Shown: positions 7,356 to 14,328 of the stretch, piece by piece | Numbering within the stretch: the first letter of the stretch is position 1 | Layout of the letters: each line of letters opens with the position of its first letter | Assembly (NCBI GenBank): GCA_034432595.1 | Contig: DAOUBT010000053.1 | Span: 1 to 22,087 of the forward strand | Reading direction: 5' to 3' | Length of the DNA: 22,087 bases | Source: DAOTZR01 sp034432595 | GTDB lineage: Bacteria > Chloroflexota > Anaerolineae > B4-G1 > SLSP01 | The notes under the pieces: generated by a model | What the model was told of the DNA's origin: nothing | The model's input: only the letters and a program-made list of their open reading frames with translations | The model's database searches: none | Translations under genes and position numbers: made by a program

Positions 7356-8353
7356 GCCTCGACCTCCGAATCAGGGGACTGATACAACCAGCAATGCACC
7401 AGATGATCGGGCGCGACGGGCCGGAGCGCGGGTTCGCGTTCGGCGCAGATGGGCATGGCCTGCGGGCAGCGCGGATGGAAGCGGCAGCCCTTTGGGGGAT
7501 GGGTCAGGTTGGGCGGCTCTCCTCCCATCTTGAAGAGTTCGTTGCGCTCATCCAGGCTCACCGTGGGCACCGAAGCGAGCAGGCCGCGCGTGTAGGGATG
7601 GCGCGGCGCGTCGAACACTTCAAATACCGGCCCCATCTCCACCATCTGCCCGGCATACATCACCGCAATGCGGTCGGCAATTTCCGCCACCAGCGCAATG
7701 TTGTGCGTGATGAGCAGAATGGTAATGCCAAAGGTGTCGCGCAACTCGCGGAACTGATCCAGCAACTTGGCCTCGACAATCACGTCCAGCGAAGTCGTGG
7801 CCTCATCGGCGATAATCAGATCGGCATTGAGCACCAGTCCCAGGGCAATCATCACGCGCTGCCGCATCCCACCCGAAAGCTGATGCGGATAATCCTTAAG
7901 GCGGCGCTCCTGAATCCCCAAACGCTCGATCAGGGTGCGCGCGCGCGTCAGGGCCGCCTCAACCGGCGTGCGCGGCTCGTGGACCTGAATCGCCTCGATG
8001 AGGTGCTGATCCACCCGCTGCACGGGGTTAAGCGAGGTCATGGGGTCCTGGAAAATCATGCTCACGCAACGCCCGCGGAAATCACGGATGCGACGCTCGT
8101 CAAACTCCAGAATATTCTCTCCCCGGAAGCGGATCTCGCCGCTCGCCACCGCCTGCGGCGGCATCATGCGCAGCAGCGCCTTGCCGAGGGTACTCTTTCC
8201 GCATCCCGACTCGCCGACCAGGCCCACAATCTCGCCCTTATACAAATCGAACGACACATGATCCACGGCGCTCAGCGAACCGAGGCGCGTCTTGTAAATC
8301 AGCGAAAAATCGCGCACCTGCACCAACACCTCTTTAGCCTGCGTTGTCTCCAT
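7352..8353 (-). CDS. Oligopeptide/dipeptide ABC transporter ATPase (DppD/OppD-like)
   Basis: A 333-residue ATPase partner of the preceding entry. Walker A is GESGCGKST (47-55), the Q-loop IFQDPMTSLNP (100-110), the signature LSGGMRQR (159-166) and the Walker B/D-loop LIIADEATTSLD (179-190). There Ala replaces the very common Pro after the catalytic Glu (DEPTT to DEATT), a substitution that leaves the catalytic residues intact. The C-terminus has the oligo_HPY region with THPPKGCRFHPRC. AGGGAGGAG gives a strong ribosome binding site before the ATG at 8351-8353. The gene starts 12 bases after the permease stop. Confidence 0.95.
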   Translation of the reverse strand: METTQAKEVLVQVRDFSLIYKTRLGSLSAVDHVSFDLYKGEIVGLVGESGCGKSTLGKALLRMMPPQAVASGEIRFRGENILEFDERRIRDFRGRCVSMIFQDPMTSLNPVQRVDQHLIEAIQVHEPRTPVEAALTRARTLIERLGIQERRLKDYPHQLSGGMRQRVMIALGLVLNADLIIADEATTSLDVIVEAKLLDQFRELRDTFGITILLITHNIALVAEIADRIAVMYAGQMVEMGPVFEVFDAPRHPYTRGLLASVPTVSLDERNELFKMGGEPPNLTHPPKGCRFHPRCPQAMPICAEREPALRPVAPDHLVHCWLYQSPDSEVEA

Positions 8354-8365
8354 GGGTCTCCTCCC

Positions 8366-9607
8366 TCACAGCTCTGCCAGGCGCGGATTGAGAATTTCCG
8401 AAAGGCTCTCCCCCAGCATACTGAAGGCCAGGGTGACCATGGACACGGCCAGGCCAGGGAAGGTGATGAGCCACCAGGCACGGCGCAGGTAATCCTTACC
8501 GCGCGCCAGGTCAATGCCCCAATCCGGCGTATCCGGCGGCAGGCCCAGGCCCAGGAAGCTCAACCCCGCCTCGGTGAGAATCGCATCCGCCACGTTGACG
8601 GAGAAAATGACCACAATGGAAGGGATGACGTTGGGGAAAATGTAGTCGCGCAGAATCTGCAACGGCGTCGCACCAAGACTGCGCGCTGCATCCACGTACA
8701 TCTCCTCCTTCACCGAAAGCGTCTGTCCGCGCACAATGCGGAAATACGTGGGAATGTAAAGCACGGCAATCGAAATGATGATGTTGCCGATACCCGGCCC
8801 TAAGGTCGCGGCGATAGAGAGCGCCAGAATCAGGCCGGGGAAGGAATAAAGGCTATCCATGAGCAGGGTCAACACCCGGTCGAGCGTCCCGCCGACAAAA
8901 CCGCTGAGCAGGCCGAGCGGAACGCCGAAAACGACCGAGAGCAACGCCGAACTCAAGCCCACGATAAGGGCGATGCGCGTCCCCCAGATGATGCGGCTGA
9001 GCACATCCTGTCCCAACTGATTCGTGCCCAGGGTAAAGCCCTTGCCCGTGCTCTCGCGCAGGGGGCCAACCACGGTAAGATCGGGATAAGGGTTCAGCGT
9101 GGCGAGGTCCGCCACGTCCCCCGCGGCGGCCACAAAGGCGTCAATCGCGCCGGATTGCAGCGCCTCCAGCCCTTCGGCCAGGGTATCGTAGCGCTGCGGA
9201 CGGGGCTGATAGCGCGCCGTTCCCTCGGCGTTGAGCGCATCCAGCGCCTCGCGCAGGGCCTGACTCGCCGGGCTTGCGACCACGAAGCCGATTTTGGACT
9301 TGCTCGTGCCCACATCGCGCAGCGAAGTCACACCACGGTCCGCGCGCGCCAGCAACACATAATCCGTCGGCGGCTCGCCGGGCGCGAGCAGCGAGGGGCC
9401 AACTTCCGCACGCGGATCGTAAGGCGCAAAGACCTGCGGAAAGAGGCCCACGATGATGACAAAGAGCAGCAAGACGGCGCTGATGGCAACGAACCACCAA
9501 TCCGCGCCGTACCACTTGCGTGCCTGCAACGCGCGGCGCACCAGGCCCACGCGCTCCAAATCACGCTGCCATTCGGGAATCGCATCAGGAGTCACAGGTG
9601 TTGTCAT
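8366..9607 (-). CDS. Peptide-type ABC permease (DppC-like) with inserted solute-binding-like domain
   Basis: A 413-residue inner-membrane permease, about 110 residues longer than usual DppC/OppC. Residues 37-60 are the first membrane helix, followed by FAPYDPR. In ordinary members this leads within about 20 residues to the LGTDxxGRDVLSR segment; here that segment (LGTNQLGQDVLSRIIWGTR) begins only at 193. The intervening 78-186 reads like part of a family 3 (amino-acid type) solute-binding protein: YVLLARADRGVTSLRDVG, KIGFVVASPASQALREAL, then YDTLAEGLEALQSGAIDAFV. It would lie outside the membrane. The EAA loop is at about 304-327 (YVDAARSLGATPLQILRDYI). It lies 12 bases downstream of the DppB-like gene. 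The permease call is firm; the insert's identity is inferred. Confidence 0.92.
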   Translation of the reverse strand: MTTPVTPDAIPEWQRDLERVGLVRRALQARKWYGADWWFVAISAVLLLFVIIVGLFPQVFAPYDPRAEVGPSLLAPGEPPTDYVLLARADRGVTSLRDVGTSKSKIGFVVASPASQALREALDALNAEGTARYQPRPQRYDTLAEGLEALQSGAIDAFVAAAGDVADLATLNPYPDLTVVGPLRESTGKGFTLGTNQLGQDVLSRIIWGTRIALIVGLSSALLSVVFGVPLGLLSGFVGGTLDRVLTLLMDSLYSFPGLILALSIAATLGPGIGNIIISIAVLYIPTYFRIVRGQTLSVKEEMYVDAARSLGATPLQILRDYIFPNVIPSIVVIFSVNVADAILTEAGLSFLGLGLPPDTPDWGIDLARGKDYLRRAWWLITFPGLAVSMVTLAFSMLGESLSEILNPRLAEL

Positions 9608-9619
9608 GGCTGCCTCACT

Positions 9620-10642
9620 TTAATAGCGGATGCGCGGGTCAATGAAAGCGTAGAGCACGTCCATCACCAGCATAATCCCCGCCACGAACATGGCAAAAAC
9701 CCCAATCACGGATTGCACGGCGGTGTAATCGCGCAGCTCGATACGTTCCACCAGATAGCGCCCCATCCCCGGCCAGGAGAAGGTCGTTTCGGTGAGCACC
9801 GCGCCGGCCAGCAAGATCGCGAACTCCAGGCCGATGAGGGTCATGATGGGAATCAGGGTGTTGCGCAGGGCGTGCTTGAAGACCAGGCGGTTTTCCGGCA
9901 GACCGCGCGCACGTCCGGCGATGATGAAGTCGCTTTGCAGAATTTCAATCATGTTCACGCGCGTCAGGCGGATGTAAGGGCCGCACAGCACCAGGCCCAG
10001 CGTCAGGGCCGGCATCACCAGATGCTCCAGCGCCGATTTCAAAGCCGGCCCATTGTGCGTGAGGATAGCATCCAGGATGTAGAAGTTGGTGGGGGATTCA
10101 AAGGTGGTCAACAAAAGCGAATCCATCCGCCCGGCGATGGGAAAAATGGGAATGCGCACACTGAACAGAATCTGGAATAAAAGGCCCAGGAAGAAGACCG
10201 GCATGGAATAAATAGCAATGCTGAAAAGGCGCAGCGCGTAATCCACCCAGGTTTTACGATACCGTGCCGCCACCGCGCCCCCCAGTACCCCAAAGAACGC
10301 CGTGAAGGCCATCGCGGGCAGGGTCAGCTCAATGGTGGCAGGGAGGCGCTCCGCCAACTCGTCGCGGATGGGACGTTGTCCCTGCGTCAGCGCGTTACCG
10401 AAATTGAAGGTAACCATATCGCCAACAAAATCCACGTACTGCACGATAAGCGGACGGTTCAAGCCCAGGCGCTCCCTCAAAATCTGCGCCTGCTCCTCGC
10501 TCACCTTAGGCCCCAATTGAGAGCGGATGGGGTCGCCGGGCAGGATGCGCATGATGATGAACACCATCGTGATGAGGATGAGCACCATGGGAATAGTGAG
10601 CAACACGCGCGTAATCAAAAAGTTACGTAAAGATGCTGACAT
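9620..10642 (-). CDS. Peptide-type ABC permease (DppB-like)
   Basis: A 340-residue permease with six predicted membrane helices. The N-terminal signature LPGDPIRSQLG, then LRERLGLNRPLIVQYVDFVG and the FNFGNALTQGQ segment, is typical of DppB/OppB. The EAA loop includes AGRARGLPENRLVFKHALRN, followed by the conserved ETTFSWPGMGRYLVE and the end DPRIRY. AGGGAGGAGCG gives a strong ribosome binding site for the ATG at 10640-10642. Together with the DppC-like partner it forms the translocation pore. It is separated from the binding-protein gene by about 210 bases with a hairpin, a usual way to make more binding protein than permease. Confidence 0.95.
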   Translation of the reverse strand: MSASLRNFLITRVLLTIPMVLILITMVFIIMRILPGDPIRSQLGPKVSEEQAQILRERLGLNRPLIVQYVDFVGDMVTFNFGNALTQGQRPIRDELAERLPATIELTLPAMAFTAFFGVLGGAVAARYRKTWVDYALRLFSIAIYSMPVFFLGLLFQILFSVRIPIFPIAGRMDSLLLTTFESPTNFYILDAILTHNGPALKSALEHLVMPALTLGLVLCGPYIRLTRVNMIEILQSDFIIAGRARGLPENRLVFKHALRNTLIPIMTLIGLEFAILLAGAVLTETTFSWPGMGRYLVERIELRDYTAVQSVIGVFAMFVAGIMLVMDVLYAFIDPRIRY

Positions 10643-10786
10643 CGCTCCTCCCTCTAAGATAGAATCCGCTTGTCAGGGTAACCTTCAAGCGCCAGGAGCA
10701 CCACGAACTGCGGCATGGATAAGCGTTTACCCGGTGTTCCTTGCGTTTAAAGATGCTCTGAGCAAGGACTTTGCTTCTATGAAACA

Positions 10787-10819
10787 GGGACGTGAAGCGC
10801 GGTCAGCGCCTCACGTCCC
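10787..10819 (-). terminator. Intergenic hairpin after the binding-protein gene
   Basis: GGGACGTGA-GCGC arms at 10787-10800 and 10806-10819 pair almost perfectly around a five-base loop. On the minus strand the stem is followed by TGTTTCAT, a poor T-tract. It is more likely an mRNA-stabilising or partial-termination hairpin between the lipoprotein gene and the permease genes than a full terminator. The rest of 10643-10851 shows nothing else. Confidence 0.5.
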
Positions 10820-10851
10820 CCAGATTCAGCTTACATCATCCGGCGCATGAG

Positions 10852-12531
10852 CTACTTGCCGACCATGTATTTGTGGTTGAAGACCAGGTAGCGCAACGCC
10901 GGCGCGTCAATCTTCACCACGGTCAGACCGGCGACATCCTTCAGGCGGGTCGCCTCAACCGCGCCCAGGATACGCCAGGCCACGTCAATCTCGCCCTTCT
11001 CCACCGCATTGCTCATCGTGGTCGGGTTGGCGAAGTAGCGGATGATGACCTTCTGAATGGCGGGCTTGTCATCCCCAAAGTAGTAGGGATTGGCTTCCAG
11101 CACCATCTGCTCGCCCGGCACGTAGCTCACCATGCGGTAGGGGCCGATGCCGTCCAGCTTCTCCGGGAAGGCCACAATCTGGTCATCCGGATAGATAGCC
11201 GGATTGGCCGGGATGAAGGGCGCTACAGCCGTCAAGGTGCTGAAGAAACCGTAAGGCGCCTTGAGGTGATAGACCACCGTCAAATCGTCGGGCGCTTCCA
11301 CGCTCTCCACGTAGCTCTGAATCAGGCCGGAGACCTGACCCTCCAGCGTGTTCAGGCGGTTCCAGGAGCGGACGTAGTCCTGCGCGGTGACCGGCGTCCC
11401 GTCGGCGTACTTCAGATCGGGGCGCAGCTTGAAGGTGTAAGTCTTGCCATCATCGCTGATGGTGGGGAAGTCCGCCGCCGCGCCCGGCACCAGTTCGGAC
11501 GTACCCGGCACGTAGCGCAACAGCGTCACGCCCGTGTTCTTGAGGATTTCCCAGTCGTGCGTGGCGTAAGCGTCCTGCGGATCGAGGCTGTTGACCTCGT
11601 CCGTCGTGCCGATGATGATGGTATCCTTGCTGCCGGAGGCCGGTTGGGCATTATCCGCAAAGCGCAGCATGTTGTAGTTGAACTCGAAGGGCGGGCCAAT
11701 GAGGACGCCTTCCACGCCATTGCGGAAGGTCACGAACTCCGGCTCCCAGAAGAGCGGCAGCGTCGGCACCTCTTCGGCGTACAGCTCGCCCAATTCCTTG
11801 TACAGTTGCTCGCGCTTCGCCGGATCTGCCGTCGAAGCCGCAGCTTCGATCAGCTCATCCATCTTGGGATTGCAGTAGTTTACGCCGTTATCCGGCGACT
11901 GCAGGCACGAAGCGAAGGGACGCAGCCAGTTATCGGGGTCGGCGAAATCCGGGAACCAACCCAGGATGAAGACCGGGAAGGCCTCGCCCTCAACGAAACT
12001 GTTGACGTACTCCGCCCAGTTCTGCGTCTTGAGGTTGACCTTGATCATGCCGGTTTCCTCAAGCTGCTCCTTGATGACCTGCATCACGTCCGCAGTAGTC
12101 GTGCCGTAGTGCTCGGGCGGATACCACAGGTCGAATTCAAAGGGTTTTTCCGGGCTATAGCCGGCCTCGCTCAGGAGCTTCTTGGCCAGCTCCAGGTCGC
12201 GCGTACCGTACTTATCCAGGAAGGGTTCGGTTGCGTAGGGATAACCGGCCGGGACCATGTGATAAGCCGGGGTGTTGCGCCCTTCGAAAACGCGGTCCAC
12301 AATCACCTCGCGGTCAATCGCCGCAGCGATAGCCTGCTTCAGGCGCACGTCCGCCCAGAGAGGATGGGGCGTCGGCTCTGCGGTTGGCTGTTCGGTGGGC
12401 TTGGCCGTGGGTTGTTCGGTGGGCTGCTGCGTCGGTTCAGCAGTCGGCGTCGTCTTGGGGCCGCAGGCCGCCAGCACAAAACCGGCGATCAGGGCCAGGA
12501 CGATCAGGGTAAACAGGGGCTTGCGTGACAT
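10852..12531 (-). CDS. Circularly permuted family 5 substrate-binding lipoprotein of peptide ABC importer
   Basis: A 559-residue lipoprotein and the first gene of the importer operon. A signal peptide ends in a lipobox (L20-A-A-C23), and a repetitive PTEQPTAKPTEQPTAEPT-type linker runs to about 57. The mature domain is a family 5 solute-binding protein (DppA/OppA type) in swapped order. Residues 58-291 are what is normally the C-terminal half (DVRLKQAIAAAIDREVI, then ILGWFPDFADPDNW, PTLPLFW and a final NYNMLRF). Residues 303-553 are what is normally the N-terminal half (TIIIGTTDEVNSLDP, TYTFKLRPDLKYADGTPVTA, GIGPYRMVSY, ending RYLVFNHK). In ordinary members NHK is followed directly by the DVRxRQA segment. 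One frame with no break. AGGAGGT lies six bases before the ATG at 12529-12531. Confidence 0.93.
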   Translation of the reverse strand: MSRKPLFTLIVLALIAGFVLAACGPKTTPTAEPTQQPTEQPTAKPTEQPTAEPTPHPLWADVRLKQAIAAAIDREVIVDRVFEGRNTPAYHMVPAGYPYATEPFLDKYGTRDLELAKKLLSEAGYSPEKPFEFDLWYPPEHYGTTTADVMQVIKEQLEETGMIKVNLKTQNWAEYVNSFVEGEAFPVFILGWFPDFADPDNWLRPFASCLQSPDNGVNYCNPKMDELIEAAASTADPAKREQLYKELGELYAEEVPTLPLFWEPEFVTFRNGVEGVLIGPPFEFNYNMLRFADNAQPASGSKDTIIIGTTDEVNSLDPQDAYATHDWEILKNTGVTLLRYVPGTSELVPGAAADFPTISDDGKTYTFKLRPDLKYADGTPVTAQDYVRSWNRLNTLEGQVSGLIQSYVESVEAPDDLTVVYHLKAPYGFFSTLTAVAPFIPANPAIYPDDQIVAFPEKLDGIGPYRMVSYVPGEQMVLEANPYYFGDDKPAIQKVIIRYFANPTTMSNAVEKGEIDVAWRILGAVEATRLKDVAGLTVVKIDAPALRYLVFNHKYMVGK

Positions 12532-12668
12532 CGTTCTACCTCCTCATTTCCAAAGAATTGAATGGCATCGAAATGGAACAGGCTAAGGCTTTGCTCAATG
12601 GGTCTCGCTCTCACCCCCTTTCCGTCACAGATTGCGGACGGACCAACGCTTTCCGCCACACAAGATAC

Positions 12669-12696
12669 AGTATAAAACTAATCTTTGAGTATGCAA
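12669..12696 (-). promoter_or_regulatory. Candidate promoter of the peptide-importer operon
   Basis: On the minus strand TTGCAT (12691-12696) and TATACT (12669-12674) are separated by 16 bases, giving a 5' leader of roughly 130 bases. A TTGACA on the same strand at 12708-12713 is an alternative -35 but has no good -10 at proper spacing. Confidence 0.5.
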
Positions 12697-12723
12697 CTTT
12701 TTTGTTATGTCAAAAAGCCAGAA

Positions 12724-12756
12724 GGGGTAGGCAACGGCAATGCCGTCGCCTACCCC
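12724..12756. repeat. Palindromic REP-like hairpin, copy 1
   Basis: GGGGTAGGC and GCCTACCCC flank a smaller ACGGCAATGCCGT palindrome, so the whole 33 bases folds into one stem. It lies between the divergent importer and riboswitch promoters. The GGCAATGCC core is the same as in the minisatellite at 15-166. Confidence 0.7.
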
Positions 12757-12764
12757 TCTTCGCT

Positions 12765-12820
12765 TTCCAGCTTACAGTATCCAGCATCCAGCTTCCAGTC
12801 TCCAGCCCTCAGTTTCCAGT
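12765..12820. repeat. Heptanucleotide tandem repeat, eight units
   Basis: Eight consecutive 7-bp units with consensus TTCCAGC/T: TTCCAGC, TTACAGT, ATCCAGC, ATCCAGC, TTCCAGT, CTCCAGC, CCTCAGT, TTCCAGT. It sits precisely between the two REP-like hairpins and resembles the short tandemly repeated repetitive (STRR) heptamers known in other bacterial genomes. Confidence 0.75.
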
Positions 12821-12830
12821 CAAAAGGGCT

Positions 12831-12860
12831 GGTAAGCGACGGCAATGCGTCGCCTACCCC
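12831..12860. repeat. Palindromic REP-like hairpin, copy 2
   Basis: GGTAAGCGACG paired with CGTCGCCTACC around GCAATG. It is a diverged copy of the hairpin at 12724-12756 in the same orientation. Confidence 0.6.
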
Positions 12861-12878
12861 ATCCCGCCTCACGCCGAC

Positions 12879-12906
12879 TTGACGATTTCCCAACCTGGCG
12901 TATAGT
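12879..12906 (+). promoter_or_regulatory. Promoter of the cobalamin-riboswitch operon
   Basis: TTGACG (12879-12884) and TATAGT (12901-12906) with a 16-base spacer. The expected start near 12913 lies just before the riboswitch P1 stem. Confidence 0.75.
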
Positions 12907-12920
12907 ATTCCTACGTCTAT

Positions 12921-13030
12921 CCGCACGGCGCCTCCTGTGAGGCTTAATGCGAGGAAGTCCGGTGCAAGTCCGGCGCTGTCCCGCAACGGTAACCTGATGC
13001 GGTCAGGAAGCCCGATACTCCACCGTGCGG
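12921..13030 (+). ncRNA. Cobalamin riboswitch aptamer
   Basis: CCGCACGG (12921-12928) and CCGTGCGG (13023-13030) form an exact 8-bp closing P1 stem. Inside lie the conserved elements of the cobalamin class: CGCCTCCTGTGAGGC, GGAAGTCCGGTGCAAGTCC, then GGCGCTGTCCCGCAACGGTAA and GGAAGCCCGATAC. Downstream sequence to about 13080 probably contributes the expression platform, ending in the terminator at 13085. Binding of adenosylcobalamin or a related corrinoid is expected to switch the operon off when the vitamin is plentiful. Confidence 0.95.
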
Positions 13031-13084
13031 TGCTCGGGGTGCCTTCGCGGACAGAGGCTACCGGGTCGCAGTGAGCTGGTGCTG

Positions 13085-13114
13085 CGCTCCCCTGTCGCGA
13101 GGGGAGCGTTTTTT
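13085..13114 (+). terminator. Riboswitch-controlled intrinsic terminator
   Basis: CGCTCCCC (13085-13092) pairs with GGGGAGCG (13101-13108), followed directly by six T. It lies between the aptamer and the first gene, so ligand-dependent transcription termination is the likely mechanism. I could not identify the anti-terminator pairing by eye. Confidence 0.88.
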
Positions 13115-13169
13115 GTCGCTCCCCCCTGGTGCCCTCCATAACATTCCACATTTTTTATGGAGGTGTCAG

Positions 13170-14324
13170 ATGATTCGTCAGTTTCGTGTTCTTACCCTGT
13201 TCCTTGTGATGAGCCTGCTGCTGGGCCTCAGCCTGCCGGTGCGCGCGGCAGCGCGCCCCCAAAGCGAAGCGGCGCTGGAATGGCTGCGCACCGCTCGCAT
13301 TGCCGACGCGCCGATTCACAATCCCGATGGCGGCTTTAGCAATGGCTTCGCGCCCGCATCCGATCTGGGCACAACGGTGGAGGTGATGCTGGCCGGGGTT
13401 GCTGCCGGCGTGGATGTGAACACCTGGCGCACGGCGGAAGGCCACACCGCGCTGGATTTCGTCGCCGCGCAGGTGAGCAGCGGCGTGGTGACGGATACCG
13501 CGCGCCTCAGTCGCGCGGTCTTCGCAGCGGTAGCCTCCGGCGCTGACCCGCGTGCCTTTGCCGGTCACGACCTGATCGCTGAACTGTTAGCCCAGCAAGC
13601 GGCAAACGGTCAGTTTGGCGATTCGCTCTACGCTCACGCCTACGCCTTGCTTGCCCTTTCCGCTGCCGGAGAGACGCTGCCCACGTCGGCGATGGAACTG
13701 CTCCTGACGCAGCAGCAGCCTGGTGGCGGCTGGGCGATGTTCGGCGGCAATGAGCCGGACTCCGCCGATACGAACACGACGGCCCTGGCGATGCAGGCCC
13801 TCGTCGCTGCCGGGAAGCGGGATGCAGCCTTCCGCGCGCTGGATTACCTGCGCACAGTGCAAAACGAGGATGGCGGCTTCCCCTGGCAGAAACCCTCGCC
13901 ATGGGGCACGGCCACGGATGCCAATTCCACGGCGGTGGTGATGCAGGCCTTGATAGCCGTGGGCGAGGACCCTGCGACCTGGAAGCCGGCGGGCGCTTCG
14001 CCCAGCGATGCGCTACTGGCCCTGTACCACGAAGCAAGCGGCGGATTCCTCTGGCAGGCTGTGGATGCGGCTTCCGGCATGACAGCCGAACCCAACGTGC
14101 TGGCAACGGCACAGGCCGTGCAGGCATTGGAAGGGATGTCGCTGCTGGTGGTGCGCGAGCGGGCCGCCGCTCTGCTCACGGCGACCTCTGAGGTGCCCAC
14201 ACCGACCGCAACGCCTGAACCTGTGCTGCCGACGGCGGGAGGCTACGCCGCGCCGGAACTGTTCCTGCTCGCCGGCGTGGGCCTGATGGCCCTGGGCGGG
14301 TGGACGTTGCGACGCCGTGGCTGA
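13170..14324 (+). CDS. Surface alpha-toroid (terpene-cyclase-like repeat) protein, probable corrinoid-binding
   Basis: A 384-residue exported protein, first gene under the cobalamin riboswitch. Residues 1-27 are a signal peptide. Residues 30-335 are alpha-alpha repeats of the prenyltransferase/squalene-oxidase toroid type, with recurring PDGGFSNG (52-59), ANGQFGD, PGGGWAMFG (184-192), EDGGFPW (233-239) and SGGFLW turns, plus TNTTALAMQALVAAG and NSTAVVMQALIAVG helices. A PTPTATPEP linker, LPTAGG (353-358), one membrane helix and RRR close it, resembling a sortase-type anchor. The same fold forms the alpha-domain of intrinsic factor and transcobalamin. The ATG at 13170 has GGAGGTG upstream; the open frame extends back into the terminator, which is not coding. 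Enzymatic terpene cyclase activity is unlikely, as no DxDD-type acid motif is seen. Confidence 0.88.
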   Translation: MIRQFRVLTLFLVMSLLLGLSLPVRAAARPQSEAALEWLRTARIADAPIHNPDGGFSNGFAPASDLGTTVEVMLAGVAAGVDVNTWRTAEGHTALDFVAAQVSSGVVTDTARLSRAVFAAVASGADPRAFAGHDLIAELLAQQAANGQFGDSLYAHAYALLALSAAGETLPTSAMELLLTQQQPGGGWAMFGGNEPDSADTNTTALAMQALVAAGKRDAAFRALDYLRTVQNEDGGFPWQKPSPWGTATDANSTAVVMQALIAVGEDPATWKPAGASPSDALLALYHEASGGFLWQAVDAASGMTAEPNVLATAQAVQALEGMSLLVVRERAAALLTATSEVPTPTATPEPVLPTAGGYAAPELFLLAGVGLMALGGWTLRRRG

Positions 14325-14328
14325 GCGG

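Noticed and set aside
7780..7830. DEATT instead of DEPTT after Walker B in the DppD-like ATPase as a sign of inactivation
   Set aside because: The catalytic Asp and Glu, signature and Walker A are intact; Pro to Ala at this position is tolerated in ABC ATPases.
7343..8803. Long plus-strand open frame (486 codons) antisense to the transporter genes
   Set aside because: It is His/Arg/Gln-rich with no family resemblance and lies fully opposite firm dppD/dppC-like genes; it is a by-product of high GC codon use.
10792..12528. 578-codon plus-strand open frame antisense to the binding protein
   Set aside because: Shadow of the binding-protein gene; composition is typical of an antisense frame, with no ribosome binding site or motif.
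10852..12531. Permuted binding protein explained as two adjacent genes or a frameshift
   Set aside because: There is a single uninterrupted frame, only the first half has a signal peptide, and the halves are complementary parts of one fold with the break exactly at the normal junction. An assembly misjoin remains possible but would need an in-frame coincidence.
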